This document shows positions 25,818 through 34,246 of a DNA stretch of 64,000 nt, piece after piece. This DNA comes from Absicoccus intestinalis (lineage in GTDB: Bacteria > Bacillota_I > Bacilli_A > Erysipelotrichales > Erysipelotrichaceae), in assembly GCF_033971885.1 (NCBI RefSeq), contig NZ_JALBUS010000009.1, positions 36,599 to 100,598 of the forward strand, written 5' to 3'. Each line of letters opens with the position of its first letter. The first letter of the stretch is position 1. The position numbers and the translations under genes are program-made. The notes beneath the pieces are model-generated. The model saw nothing but the letters and a program-made list of their open reading frames with translations. It had not been told where the DNA came from and did no database searches.

Positions 25818-26486
25818 ATGGATCAAATAAAGATGGGGGCTTTTCTCAAAGAACTACGAAAAGAAAAACATCTGACTCAGGAAGATTTGGCGGAAGAACT
25901 TCATGTTTCCAATCGAACCATATCTCGATGGGAAACCGGTACGAGCTTACCAGATATCAATATGCTTGTTATGCTTTCTGATTTTTATGCAATAAGTATA
26001 CCAGAACTTATTTCGGGTGAAAGAAAGGAAAAAATGAGAAACCAAGAATCGAATGAAACAGCACATGTAATGGCGGCATATAGCCACGATGAGATAAAAG
26101 CAGAAAGACGAAAAATGGGTGGATTTCTTATTTTAATCTTTGGGATTTTCATTATTCTATCGGCATTGATCATTTTTCCAAGTGAAAGCAGTTGGAGCAG
26201 TATTTATGCAATCTTGGGCAGTTTCATTGTTTTGTTTGGCTTGTGTATTTTGGTGAACAAAAGATGGCGAGTACAAACAGTGGTAGGATGTATGCTCCTG
26301 TTATTTATTCTTTTTACGCTTTCGGATTATGTGGCTGTTACACAATTTAACCAAGTACCAAGATTTCGTTATGAAACCAGTTATGATTCACGAAAACCCA
26401 ATCAATGGAAATATAAGACCTTGTTCTTTACAGCTATTCAAACCAATCCAGGAACCAGAAACGAAAAGGTTGAAATACAGAAATAA
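25818..26486 (+). CDS. XRE-family regulator with membrane helices
   Basis: This 222-residue protein has an N-terminal Cro/CI helix-turn-helix (residues 5-66; FLKELRKEKHLTQEDLAEELHVSNRTISRWETG, split here by its two helices) and a SLPDINMLVMLSDFY helix. Three hydrophobic helices follow near 101-120, 128-147 and 153-173, plus a short C-terminal tail. Membrane-bound XRE proteins of this layout are common in Firmicutes and presumably regulate in response to membrane signals. An AAGGAG site precedes the ATG. It may share a transcript with the MerR gene 71 nt downstream. Confidence 0.85.
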   Translation: MDQIKMGAFLKELRKEKHLTQEDLAEELHVSNRTISRWETGTSLPDINMLVMLSDFYAISIPELISGERKEKMRNQESNETAHVMAAYSHDEIKAERRKMGGFLILIFGIFIILSALIIFPSESSWSSIYAILGSFIVLFGLCILVNKRWRVQTVVGCMLLLFILFTLSDYVAVTQFNQVPRFRYETSYDSRKPNQWKYKTLFFTAIQTNPGTRNEKVEIQK

Positions 26487-26557
26487 ATCAGCGATTTTAG
26501 GTCTTGACCTGCCCATTGGGGACAATGCTATCGTTTCATTAGAGGAAGTGATCGATC

Positions 26558-27412
26558 ATGTTTCGAAATGAAGTGCAAAAGAAAACCGGATTAACCCGCA
26601 AAGCCATCACATATTATGAAGAAAAAGGCTTGATTCATCCTACAAAATTAAAAAATGGCTATCGAGACTATAGTGAAAAGGATGTTGCCATTCTTAGCCA
26701 AATTTCAATCTTTCGAAAATTAGGTATATCCTTATCCGATATGCAACAATATCTATCCAGTAATGAATCGTTAGCTTCTTTGCTTAGAGAAAAAGAGCAT
26801 CAATTGGATAGTGAAGAAAAAAGAAAGGAGATCCTAGTATTGATGCTGCATGGTGAAAGTCAAAATAGGATCAATGAAAAAATAAATAGATTGGAAGCCG
26901 AAGAATCGATTTATGTCCGATTGAAAAGAGCTTTTCCTGGATATTTTGGCGATTTATTGTTTGCATCCTATCAACCTTTTTTTGATGAGCCTTTAGATGA
27001 AGAAGGAAAAGAAGCCTTTCAACAATTTATTGAATATCTAGATGCCCTTCCAGCTTTTCAGATAAGCCAAGAAGAAAAGGCATATATTGAACAGATCAGT
27101 TCCTGTTTTGATAGGAAGGCTTTGAAAGCCATCCATCAAAACAAACAGGAAGCCATTAAAGATGTGGAAACATGGTTCAAAGAACATAAAGAATCTGTTT
27201 CACAATATGAATCCTATAAAAACAGTGAAGATTATCAAAAGAGTCCAATGAAATCCATCCAAGATCAACTACAAGAATATATGGAACAAAATAAGTATTA
27301 TGAAATCGCTATTCCACTCATAAGAAAGTTTAGTAAGAGCTATGATTCCTATTATAAGAAATTGTTGAAAGCCAATGAACAATATATCCAAGACATCTAC
27401 TTGAAAGAGTAG
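26558..27412 (+). CDS. MerR-family transcriptional regulator
   Basis: This 284-residue protein has an N-terminal MerR winged helix: KKTGLTRKAITYYEEKGLI near residues 8-26, NGYRDYSEKDVAILSQI near 33-49 and FRKLGISLSDM near 52-62. A coiled coil (about 68-115) would pair the dimer. The C-terminal half (120-284) is a helical effector-like region of unknown ligand. GAGGAAGTG precedes the ATG. The target promoter was not identified. Confidence 0.85.
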   Translation: MFRNEVQKKTGLTRKAITYYEEKGLIHPTKLKNGYRDYSEKDVAILSQISIFRKLGISLSDMQQYLSSNESLASLLREKEHQLDSEEKRKEILVLMLHGESQNRINEKINRLEAEESIYVRLKRAFPGYFGDLLFASYQPFFDEPLDEEGKEAFQQFIEYLDALPAFQISQEEKAYIEQISSCFDRKALKAIHQNKQEAIKDVETWFKEHKESVSQYESYKNSEDYQKSPMKSIQDQLQEYMEQNKYYEIAIPLIRKFSKSYDSYYKKLLKANEQYIQDIYLKE

Positions 27413-27443
27413 GTAGTTTTTTGGATGGAAAATCATTTTATTA

Positions 27444-27472
27444 TTGACAATCGTTGATCTATCCTGAATAAT
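27444..27472 (+). promoter_or_regulatory. Promoter of the GNAT/EamA leader
   Basis: TTGACA (27444-27449), a 17-nt spacer and AATAAT (27467-27472). Confidence 0.5.
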
Positions 27473-27479
27473 TAGAAGC

Positions 27480-27613
27480 ACAACAGAATAAAGGCTTTCA
27501 CTCATCACCGGGTGAGTGATCATAAGGCATTCAAAACATAATCGTAGGTACGGCTTGAAGCTATAAGATTATGTTTTGGGTGCCTTTTATCTTTTTATAG
27601 GAGGGATGAAAGT
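27480..27613 (+). promoter_or_regulatory. Structured leader with long hairpin (candidate attenuator)
   Basis: After a small CACTCA/TGAGTG hairpin (27498-27517), a near-perfect 20-bp stem forms: AAGGCATTCAAAACATAATC (about 27522-27541) with GATTATGTTTTGGGTGCCTT, enclosing a 23-nt loop and followed by a T-rich tract. An upstream AAAGGC could compete for the same GCCTTT. The GNAT ribosome site AGGAGGG follows. Its class is not recognised. Confidence 0.5.
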
Positions 27614-28033
27614 ATGGAAGCAAAAATTTTTAAAACACTACCAAAAGAAGCAGAAAGAATACGAAAAAAAGTATTTATGGAAGAACAAGGATTTCAAAAT
27701 GAGTTTGATGAAACGGATCGGATCTCATTACATGTTGTGTTATTGGATGTATCCAATCCCGTGGGAACATGTAGGATCTATTATTCGGAAGAAAGACAAT
27801 GTTATGTGATTGGTCGAATCGCCGTTCTAAAGGATCATAGAGGAAGGAATGCGGGTAGTCAATTGTTGAAGGCGGCTGAAAAAGAAATAAGAAAGCGAAA
27901 AGGGAATAGGGCTGAATTATTAGCACAAGTAAGGGCCACGCCGTTTTATGAGAAAAATAGATATTTTTCATTAGGAGATATCTATATGGATGAAGGATGT
28001 CCCCATGTATGGATGAGAAAGGAACTGAGGTAA
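27614..28033 (+). CDS. GNAT-family N-acetyltransferase (ElaA-like)
   Basis: This 139-residue protein begins with IRKKVFMEEQGFQNEFDETD, the start pattern of the ElaA/YjcF-type GNAT branch. GTCRIYY lies near residue 51, the acetyl-CoA loop DHRGRNAGSQLLKAAEKE near 75-92 and ATPFYEKNRYFSLGD near 108. AGGAGGG 9 nt upstream supports the start. It is followed 1 nt later by a small EamA-like gene, so the two are co-translated. The substrate is unknown. Confidence 0.85.
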   Translation: MEAKIFKTLPKEAERIRKKVFMEEQGFQNEFDETDRISLHVVLLDVSNPVGTCRIYYSEERQCYVIGRIAVLKDHRGRNAGSQLLKAAEKEIRKRKGNRAELLAQVRATPFYEKNRYFSLGDIYMDEGCPHVWMRKELR

Positions 28034-28034
28034 T

Positions 28035-28457
28035 ATGAGCATTCCATATTTTTTACCATTGGTCATTGTCATTTTTTGTAATATTGGATATCACACATTC
28101 AGTAAAAGTCTTCCATCCAATATCAATCCGTTTATCGGTTTGGCAGCAACGTATGGAGTGGCATTTGTAGGCAGTTTATTCTTATTTCTTCTGACAAAAG
28201 ATACTCTATATTTCAATCAGAAAGTGAACATCAATAAATATAATCTTTTGTTAGGAATTGTCATCATCGGTGTCGAAGGAGGCTACATGTTGATGTATCG
28301 GGCCGGTTGGGAAATTAGTAAAGCATCGGTCATCGCAAATATCGTAGTAGCCATTTTGTTGTTGGTCATGGGCGCCATTGTGTTTCATGAATCGGTTGAT
28401 TTGAAAAAAGTCGTTGGGATCCTATTTTGTTTACTCGGCATTGCGTGGATCAAATAA
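28035..28457 (+). CDS. Single-domain EamA/DMT-like membrane protein
   Basis: This 140-residue protein has four or five hydrophobic helices (about residues 5-22, 31-50, 72-90, 96-118 and 122-139). Its end, with IVVAILLLVMGAIVFHESV and GILFCLLGIAWIK, is the half-length EamA signature. Half-size members act as dimers exporting amines or metabolites. It directly follows the GNAT gene, suggesting acetylation and export of a related compound, which is inference. Confidence 0.78.
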   Translation: MSIPYFLPLVIVIFCNIGYHTFSKSLPSNINPFIGLAATYGVAFVGSLFLFLLTKDTLYFNQKVNINKYNLLLGIVIIGVEGGYMLMYRAGWEISKASVIANIVVAILLLVMGAIVFHESVDLKKVVGILFCLLGIAWIK

Positions 28458-28589
28458 CATAGAAATTTTGACAAAAAGAAATGACTATATTCATGAAAAA
28501 GAGGAATTGTTTATACATTGTTTAGGTATTTCCAACGTGAAAATTTATATCTCTTTTCTAGAGTAGGGTGCATGGGAAAGGATATTATT

Positions 28590-29102
28590 ATGGAACTTCA
28601 AATTTTAAATGTCATTCAAACATTACGAACACCCTTACTAGATCAAATCATGCCACTGATCTCCAATGGAATTGTATTGTGGATATTATTGCCCCTTTTA
28701 TTAATGATGCATAAGAAAACAAGAAAAGCAGGACTTTTCATCCTGATCGTGATGGGCATCGATGTGCTACTATGCAATGTGATCATGAAACTATTGTTCC
28801 ATCGAATTCGTCCCTGTGATGTCAATACAATGATTCCATTATTGGTGAGTTGTCCGACAGACTATTCTTTTCCATCTGGACATACTGCTTTTTCTTTTGC
28901 AGCCGTAAGTGGATTATGGTTTTCTAACGTATACAAACAATGGCGGATCCCAACTTTGATTTTTGCTTGTTTGATTGCGTTTTCACGTTTGTACTTATAT
29001 GTTCATTATCCAAGTGATGTGTTGATAGGAGCATTTGTCGGTATTTTTTGTGGTTGGTTAGCGTTACAATTAAAAATGAGGTATATCCATGAAAAAGAAT
29101 GA
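28590..29102 (+). CDS. PAP2-family membrane phosphatase
   Basis: The start at 28590 (MELQILNVIQ) is preferred because AAAGGA lies 8 nt upstream. The 170-residue protein has five helices and all three phosphatase motifs: KLLFHRIRP near residue 67, SFPSGHTAFSF near 93 and SRLYLYVHYPSD near 140. Such enzymes in Gram-positives dephosphorylate undecaprenyl pyrophosphate or phosphatidylglycerophosphate. Its 3' end overlaps the histidine kinase gene by 14 nt, tying it to the two-component system and perhaps to DUF368. Confidence 0.87.
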   Translation: MELQILNVIQTLRTPLLDQIMPLISNGIVLWILLPLLLMMHKKTRKAGLFILIVMGIDVLLCNVIMKLLFHRIRPCDVNTMIPLLVSCPTDYSFPSGHTAFSFAAVSGLWFSNVYKQWRIPTLIFACLIAFSRLYLYVHYPSDVLIGAFVGIFCGWLALQLKMRYIHEKE

Positions 29103-30273
29103 AAAACAAACGGTACAGAATCGTATCTTCTACACCAATACAGCTATGATCTTTGTCATCATAACCATATGTGCATTGATTGGTGCTGCCTGTGTGAAAA
29201 TCTATTGGGAAAGTGTGGAACAGATCCTCCATGCTCAAGTAGGTAAACATTTTACGAATGAAACGGAACAATGGATTGAACAACTCACACTTCACAATGG
29301 CTTTTTTAATGGCATGCTTTTGGTATTTACGATCCTAAGCATTGTCACATTGGTGCTCGTATGTCGTTATTTTACGATGCGACTTCGGAAAAAGATCATG
29401 GAACCATTGGAACAATTGGAAGCCGGCGCTCAACGCATTCGTCAGAATGACTATTCGACCCCAATCGTCTATCATGGAGATGCAGAATTCGAGTCCCTAT
29501 GTGAAACGTTTAATCATATGCAGAAGCATCTTTTAGATGAAAAAGAAAAGAATGCCAAATATGAAAAAGCACGACAAGAAATGATTGCTGGCATTTCCCA
29601 TGATCTACGCAGCCCATTAACGGCCATTCGTGGGTCGGTTAAGGGCATTTTGGATGGTGTGGTCGCAGACCCCGATCAACAAACGCGTTTCTTACAAACG
29701 GCATATCGTCGCAGTGGTGAAATGGATCAATTACTCAATGAATTGTTCTATTTTTCAAAATTAGAAACCGGAGGGATCCCTGTACAAATCCAGTCGCTTG
29801 ACTTAGTTGATTATATGCAAAATTATTTCCACGCCAAGCAAGAAGAAATGCCTGCTATTCATTTTATTTGTGACTTACCTGCTCATCCGGTAGAAGTCAT
29901 GGCGGATCCTGAAGCCTTACAACGAATCCTAGATAACGTTTTGGTCAACAGCAAAAAATATGCCAATGTACCGTCTCTTTCTTTTTATGTAGGTATCCAA
30001 GATCATACCCTTATTTTACAGGATAATGGCGTGGGAGTGCCTGAGAAGACGATGGATCGTATCTTTGATGAGTTTTATCGTGCCGATCCATCCCGAAGCC
30101 AAAAAGAAGGCAGTGGTCTTGGCCTTTATATCGTGAAGTATTTGATGGATGCCATGCAAGGAAGCGTGAGTGCGGATGTGCAGAGTCATCATGCCGACTT
30201 TCATGGATTGGCTATCGTATTGAAATGGAAAGAAGGAGAAAAGCATGCCGCAACAAACGATACTGATCATTGA
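29089..30273 (+). CDS. Sensor histidine kinase
   Basis: This 394-residue protein has helices near residues 14-38 and 72-95 flanking a short extracytoplasmic loop, HAMP (about 96-150), the H-box with the phospho-His in AGISHDLRSPLTAIRG near 168, N-box LDNVLVNSKKYA near 280, G1 DNGVGVPE near 310, F-box FDEFYRADPSR and G2 GSGLGLYIVK near 342. All catalytic motifs are intact. It overlaps the PAP2 gene upstream and the response regulator downstream (29 nt), so they form one operon, likely responding to envelope conditions. Confidence 0.92.
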   Translation: MKKNEKQTVQNRIFYTNTAMIFVIITICALIGAACVKIYWESVEQILHAQVGKHFTNETEQWIEQLTLHNGFFNGMLLVFTILSIVTLVLVCRYFTMRLRKKIMEPLEQLEAGAQRIRQNDYSTPIVYHGDAEFESLCETFNHMQKHLLDEKEKNAKYEKARQEMIAGISHDLRSPLTAIRGSVKGILDGVVADPDQQTRFLQTAYRRSGEMDQLLNELFYFSKLETGGIPVQIQSLDLVDYMQNYFHAKQEEMPAIHFICDLPAHPVEVMADPEALQRILDNVLVNSKKYANVPSLSFYVGIQDHTLILQDNGVGVPEKTMDRIFDEFYRADPSRSQKEGSGLGLYIVKYLMDAMQGSVSADVQSHHADFHGLAIVLKWKEGEKHAATNDTDH

Positions 30274-30946
30274 AGATGATACGGATATTTTGATGATCGA
30301 ATCAACGTATCTTCAATCTGCTGGATTTCAAACTATTGTTCGAGAAAATGGGGACCATATTCTTGCCTTCATGGAAGAAAATCCTTGTGATCTGGTTCTA
30401 TTGGATCTGATGTTACCAGGAATGGATGGGTATGCGATCTGTGAACAGATTCGCAAAAAATATGATATTCCTGTCTTGATGGTCACTGCGCGCAATGAAT
30501 CGTTGGATAAAATTCGAGGATTCAATTTTGGTGCCGATGATTATATTGCCAAACCATTTGATCCCATGGAATTGACAGCACGTGTCAAAGCCAATCTAAG
30601 ACAATACCAACGATTGAAACAAACATCCAAATCAAGCGAACCCCAAGCGGAGATCCGTATTGGTGATATCCGCATTTTACCCGATAGTTGGCGCGTATTT
30701 AAAAAAGATACCGAAATTCATTTGACCAATCGCGAGTTTGAGTTGTTGACCTTTATGGCCAAAAATCCCAATATTGTCTTCAGTAAAGAACAATTGATGG
30801 AAAAAATTTGGAAATATGAGTATGTAGGCGATACCTCTACGGTCATGGTGCATATCAATCGGATTCGTGAAAAGATCGAAGAGGATCCCAAAAAGCCAAA
30901 GATCTTAGAAACCATATGGGGTGCTGGGTATCGTTTGAATAATTAA
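30245..30946 (+). CDS. OmpR/PhoB-family response regulator
   Basis: This 233-residue protein has a receiver domain with acidic EDD near residue 10, phospho-Asp in LVLLDLMLPGMDG near 55, T in MVTARNE and K in AKPFDPME near 104. A winged-helix effector follows (LTNREFELLTFMAKNP near 160, DTSTVMVHINRIREKIE near 197, WGAGYRLN at the end). It is the partner of the overlapping kinase. Targets may include the PAP2 and DUF368 genes around it. Confidence 0.93.
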   Translation: MPQQTILIIEDDTDILMIESTYLQSAGFQTIVRENGDHILAFMEENPCDLVLLDLMLPGMDGYAICEQIRKKYDIPVLMVTARNESLDKIRGFNFGADDYIAKPFDPMELTARVKANLRQYQRLKQTSKSSEPQAEIRIGDIRILPDSWRVFKKDTEIHLTNREFELLTFMAKNPNIVFSKEQLMEKIWKYEYVGDTSTVMVHINRIREKIEEDPKKPKILETIWGAGYRLNN

Positions 30947-31024
30947 GAAATTGTTTATATATCCTCTTTTTGTTGTTTAAGTTTGCTTGATAGCATAGGT
31001 TCGCAACCAAGGAGGATATTTTTA

Positions 31025-31912
31025 ATGTTGAAAGATAATGTAAATGGTTTTTTTATGGCATTGGCCGACAGTGTACCTGGTGTATCCGGAGGCACTGTTG
31101 CCTTTATTTTAGGGTTTTATGATCAATTTATTGGTTCCATCGATCAGTTCATCTTCGGGGATTTGCCCCATAAGAAAAAAGCCTTCTCCTATTTGTTTCG
31201 ATTAGGTATTGGATGGCTGGTCGGCATGGGTCTTGCTGTTTTGGTCTTAAATGCTTTGTTTGAACAAAATATTCACTTCGTGAGTTCACTCTTTATTGGC
31301 TTTATTTTAGGGTCATTGCCCATCGTTTGTATGGAAGAAAGAGAAGCATTGCACCATCTAAAAAAGGGCATCCCCTATTTGATTTTTGGCATTGCGTTGA
31401 TTTTTGGAATCACATACTTAAATACACAGATGCAAGCCACTGCCATGGACCTCTCTCATTTTTCCATTGGCCTAGGTATTCAATTGTTTCTCATTGGCAT
31501 GGTTGCCATTAGTGCTATGTTCTTGCCTGGCGTTTCTGGATCGACCATCCTATTGATCTTTGGTGTGTATATGCCAATGATGAATGCTTTAAAAGAACTC
31601 ATGCAATTTCATTTGGTTTACCTTCCGGCTATCATCATCTTTATTTTCGGTATTTTGGCTGGCGCCGCCAGTGTGGTACGCTTGATCCAAGCTGGTCTTG
31701 AAAATCATCGCCCACAAATGATTTATTTTATTTTAGGTATGATGGCTGCATCATTATACGCTGTCAAGATGGGACCCACCACTTTGCGGGTACCGCAAGT
31801 CCCATTGACTGGATCCAATTTTCATATCGTTGCTTGTTTGATTGGTATTGCCCTTGTGGTAGGTATGCATATTCGATCCGTTGCGCTTAGTACTGATACT
31901 CCTCTTGATTGA
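31025..31912 (+). CDS. DUF368 membrane protein (PopT-like undecaprenyl-phosphate translocase family)
   Basis: The start at 31025 has GGAGG 9 nt upstream. The 295-residue polytopic protein carries the duplicated DUF368 signature ADSVPGVSGGTVAFILG near residue 13 and MFLPGVSGSTILLIFGVY near 164. The family has been shown in other bacteria to return undecaprenyl phosphate to the cytoplasmic face (PopT). Placement just after a PAP2 phosphatase and two-component operon fits lipid-carrier recycling. Its 3' end overlaps the convergent MATE gene by 26 nt. Confidence 0.88.
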   Translation: MLKDNVNGFFMALADSVPGVSGGTVAFILGFYDQFIGSIDQFIFGDLPHKKKAFSYLFRLGIGWLVGMGLAVLVLNALFEQNIHFVSSLFIGFILGSLPIVCMEEREALHHLKKGIPYLIFGIALIFGITYLNTQMQATAMDLSHFSIGLGIQLFLIGMVAISAMFLPGVSGSTILLIFGVYMPMMNALKELMQFHLVYLPAIIIFIFGILAGAASVVRLIQAGLENHRPQMIYFILGMMAASLYAVKMGPTTLRVPQVPLTGSNFHIVACLIGIALVVGMHIRSVALSTDTPLD

Positions 31913-33215
31913 TGATCAATGTCCAAATGGTCAAAAAGAAACAAATGGTGTTTGCCAGGGTGGTGACAAGCCAAAGACCATCGGCGCCCAGCCATAAAGG
32001 CAATACATAAATCGCAATCAGTTGGAGGACCAAGGTTCGCATGACCGATAAAAAAGCCGAGACACGACCATTGTTTAAAGCCGTGAAGAAACCGGACCCA
32101 AAAGTGTTGTAGCCCATGGTCAGATAAGATAGGGAATACAAATGAAAGCCATGAACCGTCAATGCCATAAGGATAGCGTCATAGCCCACAAAGATCCGAA
32201 CCAAAAAGGTGGCACCGACCTCTGAAAAAATCGTTAAGACCACCGATGTGATCAGGATCATGATCGTGGATCGTCGTAATAAGCCTTTCAATTCATCGGT
32301 ATGATGGGCACCATAGTGATAGCCAACGATTGGGGATACTCCCATGGTATAACCAAAGAAAATGCTCGCAAAGATAAAGTTGACATACATAATGACACCA
32401 TAGGCAGCTACTCCATTGGTACCGGCATACTTTAATAGTTGCAGATTATACAACATTCCCACCAAGGAAGTGGCAGCATTCGATAGAAATTCGGATGCTC
32501 CATTGGTACTGGCTTTAAGGATGGCTTGCGTATCCATATGGGTCTTGCCCAATCGTAACGTCGTTGAATTGGGAAGAAAGAAAAAGACCAAAGGAACCGA
32601 TCCGCCAATGATCTCACTCATGACAGTGGCTGAAGCGGCCCCAGCCAATCCCCAGCCCAAACGACCAACAAATACGTAGTCTAAGATCATATTGGTACAA
32701 CCAGCCAAGATCGTGATCTTTAAGCCTAGTTTGGGACGCTCTGCCGTTACTAAAAAGCTTTGAAAAAGATTTTGGAGCATAAAAAAAGGCAAGCTGATCA
32801 TACAAATACGGATATATAAAATGGCATAGGGCATCATTTGTGAAGTCGCACCCAATATTCTTGAAACTTGGGGCGCGGCAATGAAGCCAAACAAGGATAA
32901 ACAAACACCACATCCAAATAGAACATAGACCAATAGAGAAAAGATCTCATTGGCCTTTTTGTTATCTTTCATGCCCAATGTCATAGATACCAAAGCGGTG
33001 CCACCTGTACCAAACATGAAGCCAATGGCCGATAAGATCATGATAAAAGGCATGACTAGATTCAAGGAAGCAAAAGGAACAGCTCCCACATAGTTCGAAA
33101 CAAAAAAGCCATCGACCATACCATAAATGGAAGTAAAGATCATCATAGTGATGGATGGAAGCGTAAAGCGAATGAGTTTACGATACGTAAAATGATCGGA
33201 TAATTGAATGTTCAT
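31887..33215 (-). CDS. MATE-family efflux transporter (MarR-linked)
   Basis: This 442-residue protein with 12 helices begins FTYRKLIRFTLPSITMMIFTSIYG and VDGFFVSNYVG, typical of the MepA-like MATE branch. The internal duplication is visible (second half begins near residue 230, ASTNGASEFLSNAATS). It starts 3 nt after the MarR gene, with its GGAG ribosome site inside the end of that gene, so regulator and pump are translated together. Probable multidrug efflux, induced when MarR releases the operator at 33681. Confidence 0.9.
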   Translation of the reverse strand: MNIQLSDHFTYRKLIRFTLPSITMMIFTSIYGMVDGFFVSNYVGAVPFASLNLVMPFIMILSAIGFMFGTGGTALVSMTLGMKDNKKANEIFSLLVYVLFGCGVCLSLFGFIAAPQVSRILGATSQMMPYAILYIRICMISLPFFMLQNLFQSFLVTAERPKLGLKITILAGCTNMILDYVFVGRLGWGLAGAASATVMSEIIGGSVPLVFFFLPNSTTLRLGKTHMDTQAILKASTNGASEFLSNAATSLVGMLYNLQLLKYAGTNGVAAYGVIMYVNFIFASIFFGYTMGVSPIVGYHYGAHHTDELKGLLRRSTIMILITSVVLTIFSEVGATFLVRIFVGYDAILMALTVHGFHLYSLSYLTMGYNTFGSGFFTALNNGRVSAFLSVMRTLVLQLIAIYVLPLWLGADGLWLVTTLANTICFFLTIWTLIINQEEYQY

Positions 33216-33218
33216 GCC

Positions 33219-33650
33219 TTATCTCCTTTCTTTGATCGTGTCGACCACATGACGCAATTGATCACGATACCGACAATTAAGTTTTAAAAACAAATCAATT
33301 TCTTCTTGGGACCAATCATCAAAAATTTTTTCTTCCGCTTGGATGAACGGCCCCAAAACGTCTTGTAAGATTTGAGTTCCCAATGCGGTAAACGAAATGA
33401 TCTTTCGATGGTGGGTACGCTTTCCCAACTGGACCCAACCTTCTTTTTCCATCCGAGCAATGGCAGAATTGACCGTTTGTTTGGTCATGCCCGTTCGATT
33501 GATGATGTCACTTTGCGTCAGTTTTTTATAATCATGTAAAAGATATAAGATGATCATTTCACTATCTGCCAGACCCATTTTGTGACTGGCTGTGTGATAG
33601 AGATAATTGATTTCATCATTGATTCGATTGAAACGTTGTATGGTTTGCAT
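33219..33650 (-). CDS. MarR-family transcriptional regulator
   Basis: The start at 33650 (MQTIQRFNRIND) is set by GGAGG 7 nt upstream. The 143-residue protein has a complete MarR fold: DSEMIILYLLHDYKKLTQSDIIN near residue 29, the recognition helix MTKQTVNSAIARMEKEGWV near 54-72 and wing KRTHHRKIISFTALG. It is immediately followed by a MATE gene, the classic repressor-pump arrangement. The operator is a 16-bp palindrome between -35 and -10 of its own promoter. Confidence 0.9.
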   Translation of the reverse strand: MQTIQRFNRINDEINYLYHTASHKMGLADSEMIILYLLHDYKKLTQSDIINRTGMTKQTVNSAIARMEKEGWVQLGKRTHHRKIISFTALGTQILQDVLGPFIQAEEKIFDDWSQEEIDLFLKLNCRYRDQLRHVVDTIKERR

Positions 33651-33675
33651 AATAGACCTCCATAGCCTATGCATT

Positions 33676-33704
33676 ACCATAGTCCGATATCGGACTTATG
33701 TCAA
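33676..33704 (-). promoter_or_regulatory. marR-MATE promoter with a 16-bp palindromic operator
   Basis: On the minus strand TTGACA (33704-33699), a 17-nt spacer and TATGGT (33681-33676). The spacer is occupied by the perfect palindrome AGTCCGATATCGGACT (33681-33696), so a bound repressor would cover the promoter. Confidence 0.8.
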
Positions 33705-33745
33705 TCAAAGTGCGTCTATAATTATCCAACGAATGCGATGTTTCA

Positions 33746-33754
33746 TGTTACAAT
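33746..33754 (+). promoter_or_regulatory. Extended -10 element 6 nt before the ATG at 33761
   Basis: TGTTACAAT (33746-33754) is followed by AGGATT and ATG. Transcription would begin at the start codon. A second TATAAT lies at 33717-33722. Confidence 0.35.
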
Positions 33755-33760
33755 AGGATT

Positions 33761-34237
33761 ATGAAAAAATTTCCTTATGATGTAGACATGGGCTCTATCA
33801 TGGATTTTGTCGAAGACCACTTTATGTTGGTGATCAAAGATGAATCCTGGGCAGAAGAAGAATTAGCCATGTTAAAGAAACCACTAGATTTACATTTCTG
33901 TTATACCCAAGATATTGCCATCTTTGTCTTAGAAGGTGGCGATATTGATTCCAGCGATTTCTATTTCAATATTCAAGAATGCGATTGGAAAGAGGAATTG
34001 TTGAAACAAACCACATTGGATATTGAATTATTCTTACTGGATAAAAAGAATCGTATTTGTTGGTCCAAACGAAAAACGTTGACAGCACAACAAAGTGAAA
34101 AAATTCTTGCTTGTCTACGTAAGCAAGAACAAGTACAATTTATGCCAGATGAATATGATATCAATGTGATGGGCATCCAAAGTGCGTATCAACCGTATGA
34201 ATTGAATAAATTCGCGGTGGAATCAATCAAATTTTAG
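33761..34237 (+). CDS. Conserved-looking protein of unknown function
   Basis: This 158-residue acidic soluble protein has no signal peptide or membrane helix and I do not recognise a family. Visible features are an acidic N-terminal MGSIMDFVEDHFMLVIKDESW, alternating strand-like segments (LHFCYTQDIAIFVLEGG, LDIELFLLDKKNRICW) and a C-terminal YQPYELNKFAVESIKF. It lies 9 nt before the ACT-domain gene and appears to head the ACT/PFL operon. Its role may relate to that unit. Confidence 0.7.
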   Translation: MKKFPYDVDMGSIMDFVEDHFMLVIKDESWAEEELAMLKKPLDLHFCYTQDIAIFVLEGGDIDSSDFYFNIQECDWKEELLKQTTLDIELFLLDKKNRICWSKRKTLTAQQSEKILACLRKQEQVQFMPDEYDINVMGIQSAYQPYELNKFAVESIKF

Positions 34238-34246
34238 GAGGGAACA

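Noticed and set aside
26329..26571. 80-codon frame overlapping the end of the XRE gene
   Set aside because: Mostly in an alternative frame of the XRE gene and without a ribosome site.
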